From the NCBI GenBank assembly GCA_037441565.1, contig JBBIRW010000001.1:186001-250000 (forward strand): DNA of 64,000 nt, read 5' to 3'. Position numbers and translations under genes: made by a program. Source of the stretch: JBBIRW01 sp037441565 (GTDB taxonomy: Bacteria; Desulfobacterota; JBBIRW01). Within the stretch, counting starts at the first letter, position 1. Every line of letters starts with the position of its first letter. Below, one piece after another: positions 16,935 through 25,320 of the stretch. The notes under the pieces are model-generated. The model ran no database searches, was not told the origin of the DNA, and saw only the letters and a list, made by a program, of their open reading frames with translations.

Positions 16935-16949
16935 AAAACGCCCCAAGTG
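16933..16949 (-). terminator. Intrinsic terminator of the small RNA
   Basis: On the minus strand the 3' arm of the closing stem, CACTTGGGGC (16949-16940), is followed by G and then TTTTTT (16938-16933). The 5' arm is the start of the RNA itself, so terminator and closing stem are the same helix. It overlaps the stop codon of the plus-strand oxidoreductase. Confidence 0.6.
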
Positions 16950-17063
16950 ACCTTCAGCTACCTCCTGAAACCTCCGGGTCTCTTTCGATTCCCTTTGGCT
17001 TCCCCTCAGTTCCCTTTCGGGTTCCTTGGGTTCTTCAGGTTTTCACCTTCAACCACTTGGGGC
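16933..17063 (-). ncRNA. Candidate structured small RNA, promoter and terminator both present
   Basis: The 285-base gap between the oxidoreductase and argS has no protein reading frame but holds a complete minus-strand RNA unit of about 125-130 nt. The 5' arm (17063-17054) and 3' arm (16949-16940) form a perfect 10-bp stem, GCCCCAAGTG with CACTTGGGGC, closed right at the predicted transcription start and followed by G and six T, an intrinsic terminator. Inside, short hairpins can form: AGGT-GAAA-ACCT, CCC-GAAA-GGG, GGG-AA-TC-GAAA-GA-GA-CCC and TTCAG-GAGGTAG-CTGAA. Six GGA trinucleotides occur, some in predicted loops, as in CsrA-sponge RNAs, but that is only one reading. I could not match it to SRP RNA, 6S or tmRNA signatures. 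Confidence 0.65.
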
Positions 17064-17069
17064 ATTTTC

Positions 17070-17098
17070 AATATATCAATTTATTATATCTTTGTCAA
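17070..17098 (-). promoter_or_regulatory. Strong sigma70 promoter of the small RNA
   Basis: On the minus strand a perfect TTGACA (17098-17093) and TATATT (17075-17070) are separated by 17 bases. The expected start is near 17063, exactly where the closing stem of the RNA begins. Confidence 0.75.
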
Positions 17099-17172
17099 GA
17101 CCCTTCCTTTAAAAAATTAAAAGCATTTTATATAATAAAACAAGTTAATACCGATATAACATCCTTAATTTA

Positions 17173-17201
17173 TTGACTATCCTTTTATTAATGAATATTA
17201 T
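17173..17201 (+). promoter_or_regulatory. Strong sigma70 promoter of argS and the downstream run
   Basis: TTGACT (17173-17178) and TATTAT (17196-17201) are spaced by 17 bases. Transcription would begin near 17208, leaving only about 12 bases before the argS ATG with no clear Shine-Dalgarno sequence. No other promoter of this quality is seen until the lptD end, 14 kb on. Confidence 0.65.
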
Positions 17202-17219
17202 TTTAGAATAATCTTTAAC

Positions 17220-18890
17220 ATGATTATGCTGAAGAATTACATAAAGAGAGGAATTCAGAAAAGCCTAGAGAATATAAGGAAGAGATTTCCTATACCTGAA
17301 GAGAATATCCCCTTTGATATAGAGGTTCCAAGGATACCCCAGCATGGGGATTATGCAACAAATGCTCCCATATTACTTTCCCACATAACAGGTATTGAGC
17401 CTGTTGTGTTAGCTAATGCAATCAAATCCGAATTTGATGACATAGAAGGAGTAATCAAGGATATCGTTGTAGCTGAAAAAGGGTTTTTAAACTTCTTCAT
17501 CAAAGATCAATATTTTAGATCTATTATTCCCTCGATAATAAAGAATCCTGAAGAGTTTGGAAGATCATCCGTTTATTCAGGCAAAAGGGTTCAGATTGAA
17601 TTTGTCAGCGCTAACCCAACAGGTCCCCTCCATGTTGGCCATGGCAGATGTGCTGTTGTTGGTGATACAATTGCACGATTAATTGAAGCTGCTGGGGGAA
17701 GTGTGGTGAGGGAATATTATATTAACGATATGGGAAGTCAGATGGAGACGCTTGGGAAATCCCTTTTCTTGCGCTATCTGGAGAGAACAGGGAAGGGAAT
17801 TTCGATTCCGGAGGATTACTACCGTGGTGAATACATTAAGAATATAGCAGATGAGTTTTACAGGATCTATGGAGATATCTACTCCACTGCTGGTGAAAAT
17901 GATAATCTTCAAATATTTATCGATTTTGCAAAGAATCGCATTCTTGAAAATATCAAGAAGGATCTTGAGGATTTTAATATAAAATTTGACATTTGGTTCA
18001 GTGAGAGCGATCTATATTCAAGTGGTGAGGTTGATAGGGCAATAGAAACTATGAGGAAAAAGGGACTAATCGAAATCAGGGAGGGTGCACACTGGTTTTT
18101 GAGCACCCGTTTTGGAGATGAAAAGGACAGGGTAGCGATCAGGAGGGATGGAAGGAAAACCTATTTTGCCTCGGATATGGCATATCATATGAATAAGTTT
18201 AACAGGGGGTTTAATCTTATTATAAATATCTGGGGAGCTGACCATCATGGATATGTTCCAAGGATTATGGCATTGTGCAGGGCCCTCGGGAAGGGTGATG
18301 ATATATTAAGGATAGTACTTGTGCAGTTTGTAAGGTTGTTAAGGGAAGGAAGGGCAGTTGGGATGTCAACGAGGGCGGGTGAATTTATTACATTGAGGGA
18401 GGTTATGGATGAGGTTGGTAGGGATGCCACAAGATTTTTCTTTTTGATGAGGAGATCTGACAGTCATCTTGATTTTGATATTGAACTCGCTAAGAAGCAG
18501 AGTGAAGACAATCCTGTATATTATGTACAATATGCACATGCACGTATCGCAAGTATACTGAGGGAAGCAAAAGAAAGGGGTATTTCAACAATAACTCTTG
18601 AAGATGCGAATCTTGAGCTGTTAAATGAGGATGAAGAAATTAACCTTTTGAAAAAGGTTTGTTCTTACAGGGAGCTCATCGAAGGAGCTGCCATCTCGCT
18701 CGAACCTCACAGGATAACAACCTATCTTATTGAATTAAGCGGTTTGTTTCACTCATTTTATAACAGATACAGAGTAATAAATGAGGATCCGGATGTTACA
18801 ATGGCAAGATTGATTCTTGTTACATCAATCAAAGCAGTTCTAAAAAATGCACTTGAATTGATTGGTGTTTCCGCTCCTGAAAAAATGTAA
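17220..18890 (+). CDS. argS: Arginyl-tRNA synthetase
   Basis: Charges tRNA-Arg with arginine. The 556-residue class I synthetase has the HIGH motif as PTGPLHVGHGRCAVVGD (about residues 130-146) and the degenerate KMSKS region as AVGMSTRAGEF (about 380-390), as is normal for ArgRS. The N-terminal Add-1-like domain and the C-terminal DALR anticodon-binding domain (YYVQYAHARIASILREA and beyond) are complete. ATG 17220 is followed by ATG 17226; neither has a good ribosome-binding site, and the predicted leader is very short. It opens a 14.4 kb same-strand run. Confidence 0.96.
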   Translation: MIMLKNYIKRGIQKSLENIRKRFPIPEENIPFDIEVPRIPQHGDYATNAPILLSHITGIEPVVLANAIKSEFDDIEGVIKDIVVAEKGFLNFFIKDQYFRSIIPSIIKNPEEFGRSSVYSGKRVQIEFVSANPTGPLHVGHGRCAVVGDTIARLIEAAGGSVVREYYINDMGSQMETLGKSLFLRYLERTGKGISIPEDYYRGEYIKNIADEFYRIYGDIYSTAGENDNLQIFIDFAKNRILENIKKDLEDFNIKFDIWFSESDLYSSGEVDRAIETMRKKGLIEIREGAHWFLSTRFGDEKDRVAIRRDGRKTYFASDMAYHMNKFNRGFNLIINIWGADHHGYVPRIMALCRALGKGDDILRIVLVQFVRLLREGRAVGMSTRAGEFITLREVMDEVGRDATRFFFLMRRSDSHLDFDIELAKKQSEDNPVYYVQYAHARIASILREAKERGISTITLEDANLELLNEDEEINLLKKVCSYRELIEGAAISLEPHRITTYLIELSGLFHSFYNRYRVINEDPDVTMARLILVTSIKAVLKNALELIGVSAPEKM

Positions 18891-18894
18891 TGGT

Positions 18895-19473
18895 ATGAGA
18901 GACTATAGAAAGATATCTGAGAAATTTGAAATTAGATTGACAATTATGCAGATTGTCCTTTCAGTTACTGCTGGACTTATATTTTGTCTATTAATTTTTG
19001 TTATGGGTTTTATAAGTGGAAAAAGATACGGGGAGAAAGCGGTTGAGGTTCAGAGTGTGAGGGTTAAGATCCCTTCGGAAAGCAAGGAGACTTCTGAAAT
19101 AAGTAAGGATATTACTGAAAAAGGAGGTGTTGAAAAGGAGGAAGGGGGTTCCACTAAGGATCCTCGGTTAACTTTTTATGAGACACTTGAAAAGAATAAA
19201 TCACTATCAGTTAATTTAGGAGAGAAACCCGGTTATAAATACGCATTGCAGGCTGGGTCTTTTAAGAACAAGAAACAGGCTGTTGTAGTGAGGAATCAAC
19301 TCAGATCCAGGGGATATGATGCCAATATTGTAACTGCTGAAATAAAAGGTAATGAGATCTGGCACAGGGTGAGGTTTGGAAAGTTTTCAAGTAAGGCCGA
19401 AGCCATCAAGGAAGCGAAAAAACTTGAAAAAGAATTGAAGATAAAGGCTATAGTTATTCCAATCGAGGAGTAA
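18895..19473 (+). CDS. SPOR domain membrane protein
   Basis: A 192-residue bitopic protein. One membrane helix (about residues 18-38, VTAGLIFCLLIFVMGF) is followed by a charged linker and a C-terminal SPOR domain (about 115-190, YALQAGSFKNKKQAVVVRNQLRSRG). SPOR domains bind denuded peptidoglycan at the septum, so the protein probably acts in division or wall remodelling. The frame is open back to 18862 inside argS; ATG 18895, five bases after the argS stop, is preferred. The same argS-SPOR adjacency occurs in other deltaproteobacteria, from memory. Confidence 0.85.
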   Translation: MRDYRKISEKFEIRLTIMQIVLSVTAGLIFCLLIFVMGFISGKRYGEKAVEVQSVRVKIPSESKETSEISKDITEKGGVEKEEGGSTKDPRLTFYETLEKNKSLSVNLGEKPGYKYALQAGSFKNKKQAVVVRNQLRSRGYDANIVTAEIKGNEIWHRVRFGKFSSKAEAIKEAKKLEKELKIKAIVIPIEE

Positions 19474-19475
19474 TC

Positions 19476-20954
19476 ATGTATATTCCCGATCTTAATGGAT
19501 TTGTTGAAAAATCAAAAGAGGGTAATCTCATTCCCGTATATAGAGAAATACTTGCTGATTTTGACACCCCTGTTACAGCATTTATAAAGATCAACGATGG
19601 TAGATATTCATTTCTTCTCGAGAGTTTAATAGGTGGCGAAAAGTGGGCCAGATATAGTTTTCTCGGCTCAAATCCTTCATTAATATTCAAATCATACGGC
19701 AAAAGGGTGGAGATAACAGATGGTGATAAGGTAGAAACAATGTATTCGGAGAACCCCCTTAAAATATTAAGGAGCATTCTGAAAAGGTATAAACCTGTTA
19801 TAATTCCTGATTTACCGAGATTTTTTGGTGGTGCTGTTGGTTACATGGGATATGATATGGTGAGATTTTTCGAGAAGTTGCCTGATCCCCCTCCTGATGA
19901 TCTGCAATTCAACGATAGCGTATTCCTCGTTACCGATACGATTCTTATATTCGATAATTTAAAGCAGAAGATAAAGGTTGTTTCAAATGCATTTATTGAT
20001 GAAAGTGAAGATCCAGAAGATGCTTATAAAAAAGCAGTACTTAAGATAGAAGAATTAATAAAAAAATTAAGGGAACCTGTAAGGATATTAAGAAACAAGC
20101 AATTGGTGGAAAAGTCCATCCGGTATTCATCAAATATGAAAAAAGAAAAGTTTATTGAAATTGTTGAGAGGGCAAAAAGATATATCTTTGAAGGTGATAT
20201 CATCCAGGTGGTTCTTTCACAGAGGTTTGAGATAAAAGAAAATGTAGATCCATTTAATGTCTATAGGGCTTTGAGGACAATCAATCCTTCTCCTTATATG
20301 TTCTTTTTAAAAATTGATGATCTTTATTTAATAGGATCATCACCTGAAATCCTCGTAAGGGTTGAAGATGGAGTTATAGAATTAAGACCTATAGCAGGAA
20401 CGAGGCCAAGGGGGAAGAATGAAGATGAGGATTCTTATTTAATGGAAGAGCTTCGGAAAGATCCCAAAGAACTTGCAGAACATATTATGCTTGTTGACCT
20501 TGGAAGAAACGATGTTGGAAGGGTTGCTGAAATAGGAAGCGTCAGGGTTACTGATCTCATGGTCATAGAGAAATATTCACATGTAATGCATCTCGTATCA
20601 CATATAAAAGGATTAATGAGAAGGGATAGTGATTGTTTTGATGTGTTGATGTCTTGCTTTCCAGCAGGTACCGTAACGGGGGCCCCTAAGATAAGGGCAA
20701 TGGAAATTATAGATGAACTTGAAAATGTGAAAAGGGGGATATATGCGGGATCGGTTGGATATTTTAGCTTTTCAGGAAATATGGATCACTGCATTACTAT
20801 TAGAACAATAATTATTAAGGACCAAAATATTTATATCCAGGCAGGTGCAGGCATTGTTGCAGATTCTAATCCAGAGAGAGAATATGAAGAGACAGTAAAC
20901 AAAGCAGCAGGAATGATAAAAGCTGTAGAAATGGCAGTGAGGGAGATTGGATGA
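19476..20954 (+). CDS. trpE: Anthranilate synthase component I
   Basis: Converts chorismate and ammonia to anthranilate, the first step of tryptophan synthesis. The 492-residue protein has the tryptophan feedback site LLES near residue 45 (YSFLLESLIGG) and the catalytic chorismate-binding blocks GSSPEILVRV, IAGTRPRGK, DLGRNDVGRV and GTVTGAPKIRAMEIIDELE. GAGGAG precedes the ATG. It starts two bases after the SPOR gene, so there is no room for a leader peptide or attenuator. Confidence 0.96.
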   Translation: MYIPDLNGFVEKSKEGNLIPVYREILADFDTPVTAFIKINDGRYSFLLESLIGGEKWARYSFLGSNPSLIFKSYGKRVEITDGDKVETMYSENPLKILRSILKRYKPVIIPDLPRFFGGAVGYMGYDMVRFFEKLPDPPPDDLQFNDSVFLVTDTILIFDNLKQKIKVVSNAFIDESEDPEDAYKKAVLKIEELIKKLREPVRILRNKQLVEKSIRYSSNMKKEKFIEIVERAKRYIFEGDIIQVVLSQRFEIKENVDPFNVYRALRTINPSPYMFFLKIDDLYLIGSSPEILVRVEDGVIELRPIAGTRPRGKNEDEDSYLMEELRKDPKELAEHIMLVDLGRNDVGRVAEIGSVRVTDLMVIEKYSHVMHLVSHIKGLMRRDSDCFDVLMSCFPAGTVTGAPKIRAMEIIDELENVKRGIYAGSVGYFSFSGNMDHCITIRTIIIKDQNIYIQAGAGIVADSNPEREYEETVNKAAGMIKAVEMAVREIG

Positions 20955-21529
20955 AGAAAGCCCCTGTTATTGTAATAGATAATTATGATTCATTTACATA
21001 TAATCTTGTTCAATATCTCGGTGAATTGGGGGAGGATATCCTTACTTTTAGAAATGATATGATAACCCTGCATGAGATCGAGGAACTCAGACCCTCAGCA
21101 ATTGTTATTTCGCCCGGACCATGCACACCATCAAAAGCAGGGATATCAATCGCGGTAATTAAAAAATTTAAAGGAAGGGTGCCAATACTCGGTGTCTGTC
21201 TTGGTCATCAGGCGATAGGTGAGGCATTTGGCGGAAGGATCATTGGTGCTAAGAGGATAATGCACGGAAAGACCTCACAGATATTCCACGATGGAAAGAC
21301 GATATTTCGGGATATAGATAATCCATTTGCAGCAACAAGATATCATTCTCTTGTGATAGAAAGAGATACTATACCATCCTGTCTTGAGATAACTGCACTA
21401 TCAGAGGATGACGAAATAATGGGCGTCAGACATAAAGATTATCCAGTAGAGGGGGTCCAGTTCCATCCTGAATCCATATTAACAAAACCAGGGAAAAAAT
21501 TACTAAAGAATTTTCTCGAAATGAGGTGA
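20951..21529 (+). CDS. trpG: Anthranilate synthase component II (glutamine amidotransferase)
   Basis: Supplies ammonia from glutamine to TrpE. The 192-residue class I amidotransferase has the nucleophile Cys83 in GVCLGHQAIGEAFGG and the His-x-Glu of the triad in GVQFHPESIL. The oxyanion-loop signature SPGPCTP is present. It overlaps trpE by four bases (ATGA), so translation is probably coupled. The subunit may be shared with PabB (folate synthesis), given that only one such gene is in the window. Confidence 0.95.
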   Translation: MKKAPVIVIDNYDSFTYNLVQYLGELGEDILTFRNDMITLHEIEELRPSAIVISPGPCTPSKAGISIAVIKKFKGRVPILGVCLGHQAIGEAFGGRIIGAKRIMHGKTSQIFHDGKTIFRDIDNPFAATRYHSLVIERDTIPSCLEITALSEDDEIMGVRHKDYPVEGVQFHPESILTKPGKKLLKNFLEMR

Positions 21530-21534
21530 TTGAA

Positions 21535-22551
21535 ATGTTAAAAGAATTTATTTCAAAGGTAGCAGACAAACAGTCCCTTACCGAATCCGAGATGGCATAT
21601 GCCATGGGCATCATTATGAATGGAAAAGCTACACCCGCTCAGATAGCCTCATTTATTACAGCGCTGAGGATGAAGGGAGAGACAGTCGAAGAGATAACGG
21701 GTGCGGCAAGGATAATGAGAGAGAGGGCACTCAGGGTAAAATGCAGTGCTCCTGTTATTATAGATACATGTGGAACGGGTGGTGATGGAACTCATACATT
21801 TAATATATCAACTCTTGCTGCTTTGATTTCAGTTGGAGCTGGATTAACAGTTGCAAAGCATGGAAATAGATCGGTTTCAAGCAGATGCGGAAGTGCTGAT
21901 GTATTGAAGGAACTTGGTGTTAATATAGAAGCTCCACTTCCAGTTATTGAGGAATGTCTTGAAAGGATTGGTATTGCGTTTTTGTTTGCACCAAATCTTC
22001 ATACAGCAATGAAATATGCTATTGGACCAAGAAAAGAGATAGGTATAAGAACCGTGTTTAATATACTTGGACCATTAACAAACCCTGCCTTTACGAATGC
22101 ACAGGTTGTTGGAGTTTACAGTCCTGAGCTTACAGAAACAATTGCTCATGTATTGGGAAAACTGGGGAACAGGAAAGCGATGGTTGTTCATGGTGATGGA
22201 CTTGATGAGATAACCCTCTGTGGAGAAACAAAAGTTTCTGAATATATTGATGGAGAGGTAAAAACTTTCAAAATAAGGCCAGAGGACTATGGCTTCAAAA
22301 GATGTTCTATTGATGAACTGAAAGGAGGAGATCCATCTGTTAATGCGCAGATAATGATTTCTTTGCTGAGGGGAGAAAAAGGGCCGAGAAGGGATGTTAC
22401 GATTCTCAATGCCGGGGCAGCTCTTTATGTGGGTGAAAAAGTGAAGAGCATTGAGGAGGGAATAAAGCTTGCCGCAGAGGTTATCGATTCCGGAGCTGCA
22501 TTAAATAAATTAAATCAACTTATAGAAATGACAAATAAATATGTTTCTTGA
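21535..22551 (+). CDS. trpD: Anthranilate phosphoribosyltransferase
   Basis: Transfers phosphoribose from PRPP to anthranilate. The 338-residue protein has the glycine-rich PRPP loop DTCGTGGDGTHTFNIST (about residues 77-93), the KHGNRSVSSRCGSADVLE-like segment and the metal-binding acidic motif HGDGLDEI. A GTG at 21526 is in frame, but ATG 21535 sits six bases behind GAGGTG and is the better start. Confidence 0.95.
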   Translation: MLKEFISKVADKQSLTESEMAYAMGIIMNGKATPAQIASFITALRMKGETVEEITGAARIMRERALRVKCSAPVIIDTCGTGGDGTHTFNISTLAALISVGAGLTVAKHGNRSVSSRCGSADVLKELGVNIEAPLPVIEECLERIGIAFLFAPNLHTAMKYAIGPRKEIGIRTVFNILGPLTNPAFTNAQVVGVYSPELTETIAHVLGKLGNRKAMVVHGDGLDEITLCGETKVSEYIDGEVKTFKIRPEDYGFKRCSIDELKGGDPSVNAQIMISLLRGEKGPRRDVTILNAGAALYVGEKVKSIEEGIKLAAEVIDSGAALNKLNQLIEMTNKYVS

Positions 22552-23329
22552 TGAAATCCTTAGAAGAAAGATTAAGTCCCTCGAAAGGGATAGGGAAAGG
22601 GAAACGATCGATAATCTATTAAAGAGGATAGAAATAGTTGATGGTCCTGAGGATTTCAGGAAGGCTATATACGAATCAAAGGCTGAGATAAAAATAATCG
22701 CTGAGATAAAGAGGGCCTCACCTTCCAGGGGGATTATAAGGCAGGATTTTTATCCGGAGGAGATAGCAAGAATATATCAAAAGGCCGGTGCCTGTGCTAT
22801 ATCAGTTCTTACCGAGGAAGAATTTTTTCTCGGGAATCTTGAGCTCCTTTCAATGATAGCTGGGGTTGTAACAATTCCTATTTTAAGGAAGGACTTCATA
22901 ATAGATAAATATCAGATTTATCAATCACGTGCATATGGGGCGGATACGATCCTCCTCATGAGTAATATTCTTGATGAAAAAAAATTAAAGGAGTTCATAG
23001 AAATTGCAAGGAAAATCGGGATGGAGCCGCTTGTTGAGGTTCACACCGAAGAAGATCTGAAAAAAGGTCTTGATTGTGGAGCAGAAATTATAGGTATTAA
23101 TAACAGGGATCTTAACACATTTAAGGTTGATATATCAGTTACAGAGAAGTTAATAAGATATATACCTGATGATAAAATCGTAATAAGCGAAAGCGGAATC
23201 AACTCGAGGGAGGATTTAATAAGATTGAAATCACTGGGAGTTGACGGATTCCTGATTGGTGAAGCATTTATGCGTGAAAATAATATTGAGAAAAAGGTCA
23301 GTGAATTTATATCAGGAGGTTTTTCGTGA
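22541..23329 (+). CDS. trpC: Indole-3-glycerol phosphate synthase
   Basis: Closes the indole ring from CdRP. The 262-residue TIM barrel shows the catalytic Lys in IAEIKRASPSRG (about residues 50-61), Glu/Lys positions in VLTEEEFFLGN and PILRKDFIID, and the C-terminal phosphate site SESGINSREDL. It overlaps the end of trpD by 11 bases. Confidence 0.95.
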   Translation: MFLDEILRRKIKSLERDRERETIDNLLKRIEIVDGPEDFRKAIYESKAEIKIIAEIKRASPSRGIIRQDFYPEEIARIYQKAGACAISVLTEEEFFLGNLELLSMIAGVVTIPILRKDFIIDKYQIYQSRAYGADTILLMSNILDEKKLKEFIEIARKIGMEPLVEVHTEEDLKKGLDCGAEIIGINNRDLNTFKVDISVTEKLIRYIPDDKIVISESGINSREDLIRLKSLGVDGFLIGEAFMRENNIEKKVSEFISGGFS

Positions 23330-24690
23330 GGGCAAAAGTGATACTTCCAGATTCGGAGATACCAAAGATGTGGTATAACATCCAGGCAGATCTTACGAAA
23401 CTTCCCGATCCACCACTTGATCCGGAAACAGGAGAACTTGTAAAGGCAGAAAAGCTTCTTGCTATATTTCCTCCATTCCTTATTGAGCAGGAGGTAAGTC
23501 TGGAAAGATGGATTCCTATTCCGGAGGAGGTTCTAAAGATATATCTCTCATGGAGGCCAACCCCATTGATCAGGGCAGTGAATTTTGAAACACTGCTTAA
23601 TACAAAATGCAGGATATATTATAAATATGAAGGATTAAGCCCTGCAGGAAGTCATAAGCCAAATACTGCAATTGCTCAAGCATACTATAATAAAAAGGCC
23701 GGTATAAAGAGATTAACAACAGAAACAGGAGCAGGACAGTGGGGGAGCGCTCTCTGTCTTGGTGCAATGTTCTTTGGTATCGAGGCAACAGTATACATGG
23801 TTCGGGTAAGTTATAATCAAAAGCCATACAGAAGATTTCTTATGGAAACATGGGGAGGAAAAGTGATTCCCAGTCCAAGTAGAAATACTGCATCAGGCAG
23901 GGCGATACTCGAGTCTGACCCCGATTCACCCGGTAGTCTTGGAATAGCAATCAGTGAGGCTATTGAAGAAGCAATATCTCGAGATGATACAAACTATTGC
24001 CTTGGCAGTGTCCTTAACCACGTTCTCCTTCATCAAACGATTATTGGTCTTGAAGCGAAGAAGCAGATGGAGATGATTGGAGAGTATCCAGATATAATAA
24101 TTGGATGTTGTGGGGGAGGAAGCAATCTTGCAGGGATAAGCTTTCCGTTTATTTTTGACAAGATTGCAGGAAGGAACGTGAGAATCATTGCAACGGAACC
24201 TACAGTGTGTCCGACGCTCACGAAGGGCGTTTACACATATGATTTTGGTGATACATCGATGTTGACACCGCTTTTAAAGATGTATACTGTTGGGCATGAT
24301 TTTATTCCGCCAGGAATATATGCTGGGGGTTTGAGATATCATGGTGATGCACCCCTTGTTAGTTTACTATACAATGAAGGGATTATAGAGGCTGTTGCTT
24401 ACCAACAAACAGAAATATTTGACGCATCAATGAAATTTATTAGAAGTGAAGGGATTATTCCAGCCCCTGAGAGTTCTCATGCGATTAAAGCAGTTATCGA
24501 TGAATGCCGTCTCGCAGATGAAGAGGGCAAGGAAAAAGTGATACTGTTCAATCTTAGCGGGCATGGTCTCTTTGACCTATCAGCATACGATGCGTATCTT
24601 TCAGGGACCCTGGAAGATTTCATTTATCCGGAAGAAAAGATAAAGGAAAGTATTGCAAGGCTGGAGTATTTAAATAAATGTCGGCAATAA
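23326..24690 (+). CDS. trpB: Tryptophan synthase beta-like protein, TrpB2 class
   Basis: A PLP enzyme that makes tryptophan from indole and serine. The 454-residue length, the N-terminal extension before the barrel (VSLERWIPIPEEV) and the active-site GLSPAGSHKPNTA with its PLP Lys place it in the TrpB2 class, which generally does not bind TrpA tightly. The PLP phosphate loop is CCGGGSNLAG. It uses a GTG start behind CAGGAGG and overlaps trpC by four bases. A second, canonical trpB lies two genes downstream, so this copy may salvage free indole or act under different conditions. Confidence 0.92.
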   Translation: MRAKVILPDSEIPKMWYNIQADLTKLPDPPLDPETGELVKAEKLLAIFPPFLIEQEVSLERWIPIPEEVLKIYLSWRPTPLIRAVNFETLLNTKCRIYYKYEGLSPAGSHKPNTAIAQAYYNKKAGIKRLTTETGAGQWGSALCLGAMFFGIEATVYMVRVSYNQKPYRRFLMETWGGKVIPSPSRNTASGRAILESDPDSPGSLGIAISEAIEEAISRDDTNYCLGSVLNHVLLHQTIIGLEAKKQMEMIGEYPDIIIGCCGGGSNLAGISFPFIFDKIAGRNVRIIATEPTVCPTLTKGVYTYDFGDTSMLTPLLKMYTVGHDFIPPGIYAGGLRYHGDAPLVSLLYNEGIIEAVAYQQTEIFDASMKFIRSEGIIPAPESSHAIKAVIDECRLADEEGKEKVILFNLSGHGLFDLSAYDAYLSGTLEDFIYPEEKIKESIARLEYLNKCRQ

Positions 24691-25319
24691 AGATATGCGG
24701 AATAAAAAGAATCGATGATGCAATTGATGCTGCAAAATTTGGTGCGAATGCGATTGGCTTTAATTTTTATAGAAAAAGCAAAAGGTACATTTCTCCTGAA
24801 GAGGCAAGGAAAATAATAAATGAAATTCCACCATTTATATGTATAGTTGGTGTTTTTGTTAATGAAGAGATTGAAACAGTAAAAGATATTTGCAGTTACT
24901 GTGGAATAGATATTATTCAATTTCATGGCGATGAAAGCCCACAATACTGTGAGAAGTTCGAGAAAAGGATAATAAAAGCATTCAGACTGAGGGATGAAAG
25001 GGATGTAGAAAAGATAAGCCTTTACAGGGTTAATGCTATCCTTGTAGATTCCTTTAAAGAAGGGGAATATGGAGGCACAGGGATGGGATTCAATGAAATT
25101 CTTATAAAAAAGATAGAGATGAGGCAGAGGCTGATCCTCGCTGGTGGTTTGGGTGTTGATAATGTAGAGGACGCTATATTAAAAATTAGACCTTATGGAG
25201 TTGATGTTTGCAGTGGAGTTGAAATTAAACCTGGGGTAAAAGATAGAGATAAGATGAAGATATTTATTGAAAGAGCAAGGGAGGCATTTCAGAAAATAGC
25301 CGAGAGAGGAGATGATTGA
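24678..25319 (+). CDS. trpF: Phosphoribosylanthranilate isomerase
   Basis: Isomerises PRA to CdRP. The 213-residue TIM barrel begins with KICGIKRIDDA, containing the catalytic Cys, and has the catalytic Asp region NAILVDSFKEGEYGGTG and the C-terminal LAGGLGVDNV and VDVCSGVEIKPGVKD blocks. It overlaps trpB2 by 13 bases. Confidence 0.95.
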   Translation: MSAIKICGIKRIDDAIDAAKFGANAIGFNFYRKSKRYISPEEARKIINEIPPFICIVGVFVNEEIETVKDICSYCGIDIIQFHGDESPQYCEKFEKRIIKAFRLRDERDVEKISLYRVNAILVDSFKEGEYGGTGMGFNEILIKKIEMRQRLILAGGLGVDNVEDAILKIRPYGVDVCSGVEIKPGVKDRDKMKIFIERAREAFQKIAERGDD

Positions 25320-25320
25320 A

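Noticed and set aside
16933..17063. Identification of the small RNA as SRP/4.5S, 6S or tmRNA
   Set aside because: No GGAA-capped SRP helix with its conserved flanks, no long rod with central bubble, and no tRNA-like ends or tag reading frame could be found.
16935..17070. Plus-strand terminator of the oxidoreductase gene
   Set aside because: The same inverted repeat exists on the plus strand, but its arms are about 104 bases apart and it is followed by only four T; the six-T tail and the promoter are on the minus strand.
19440..19480. Tryptophan leader peptide/attenuator before trpE
   Set aside because: Only two bases separate trpE from the preceding gene, and there is no run of Trp codons.
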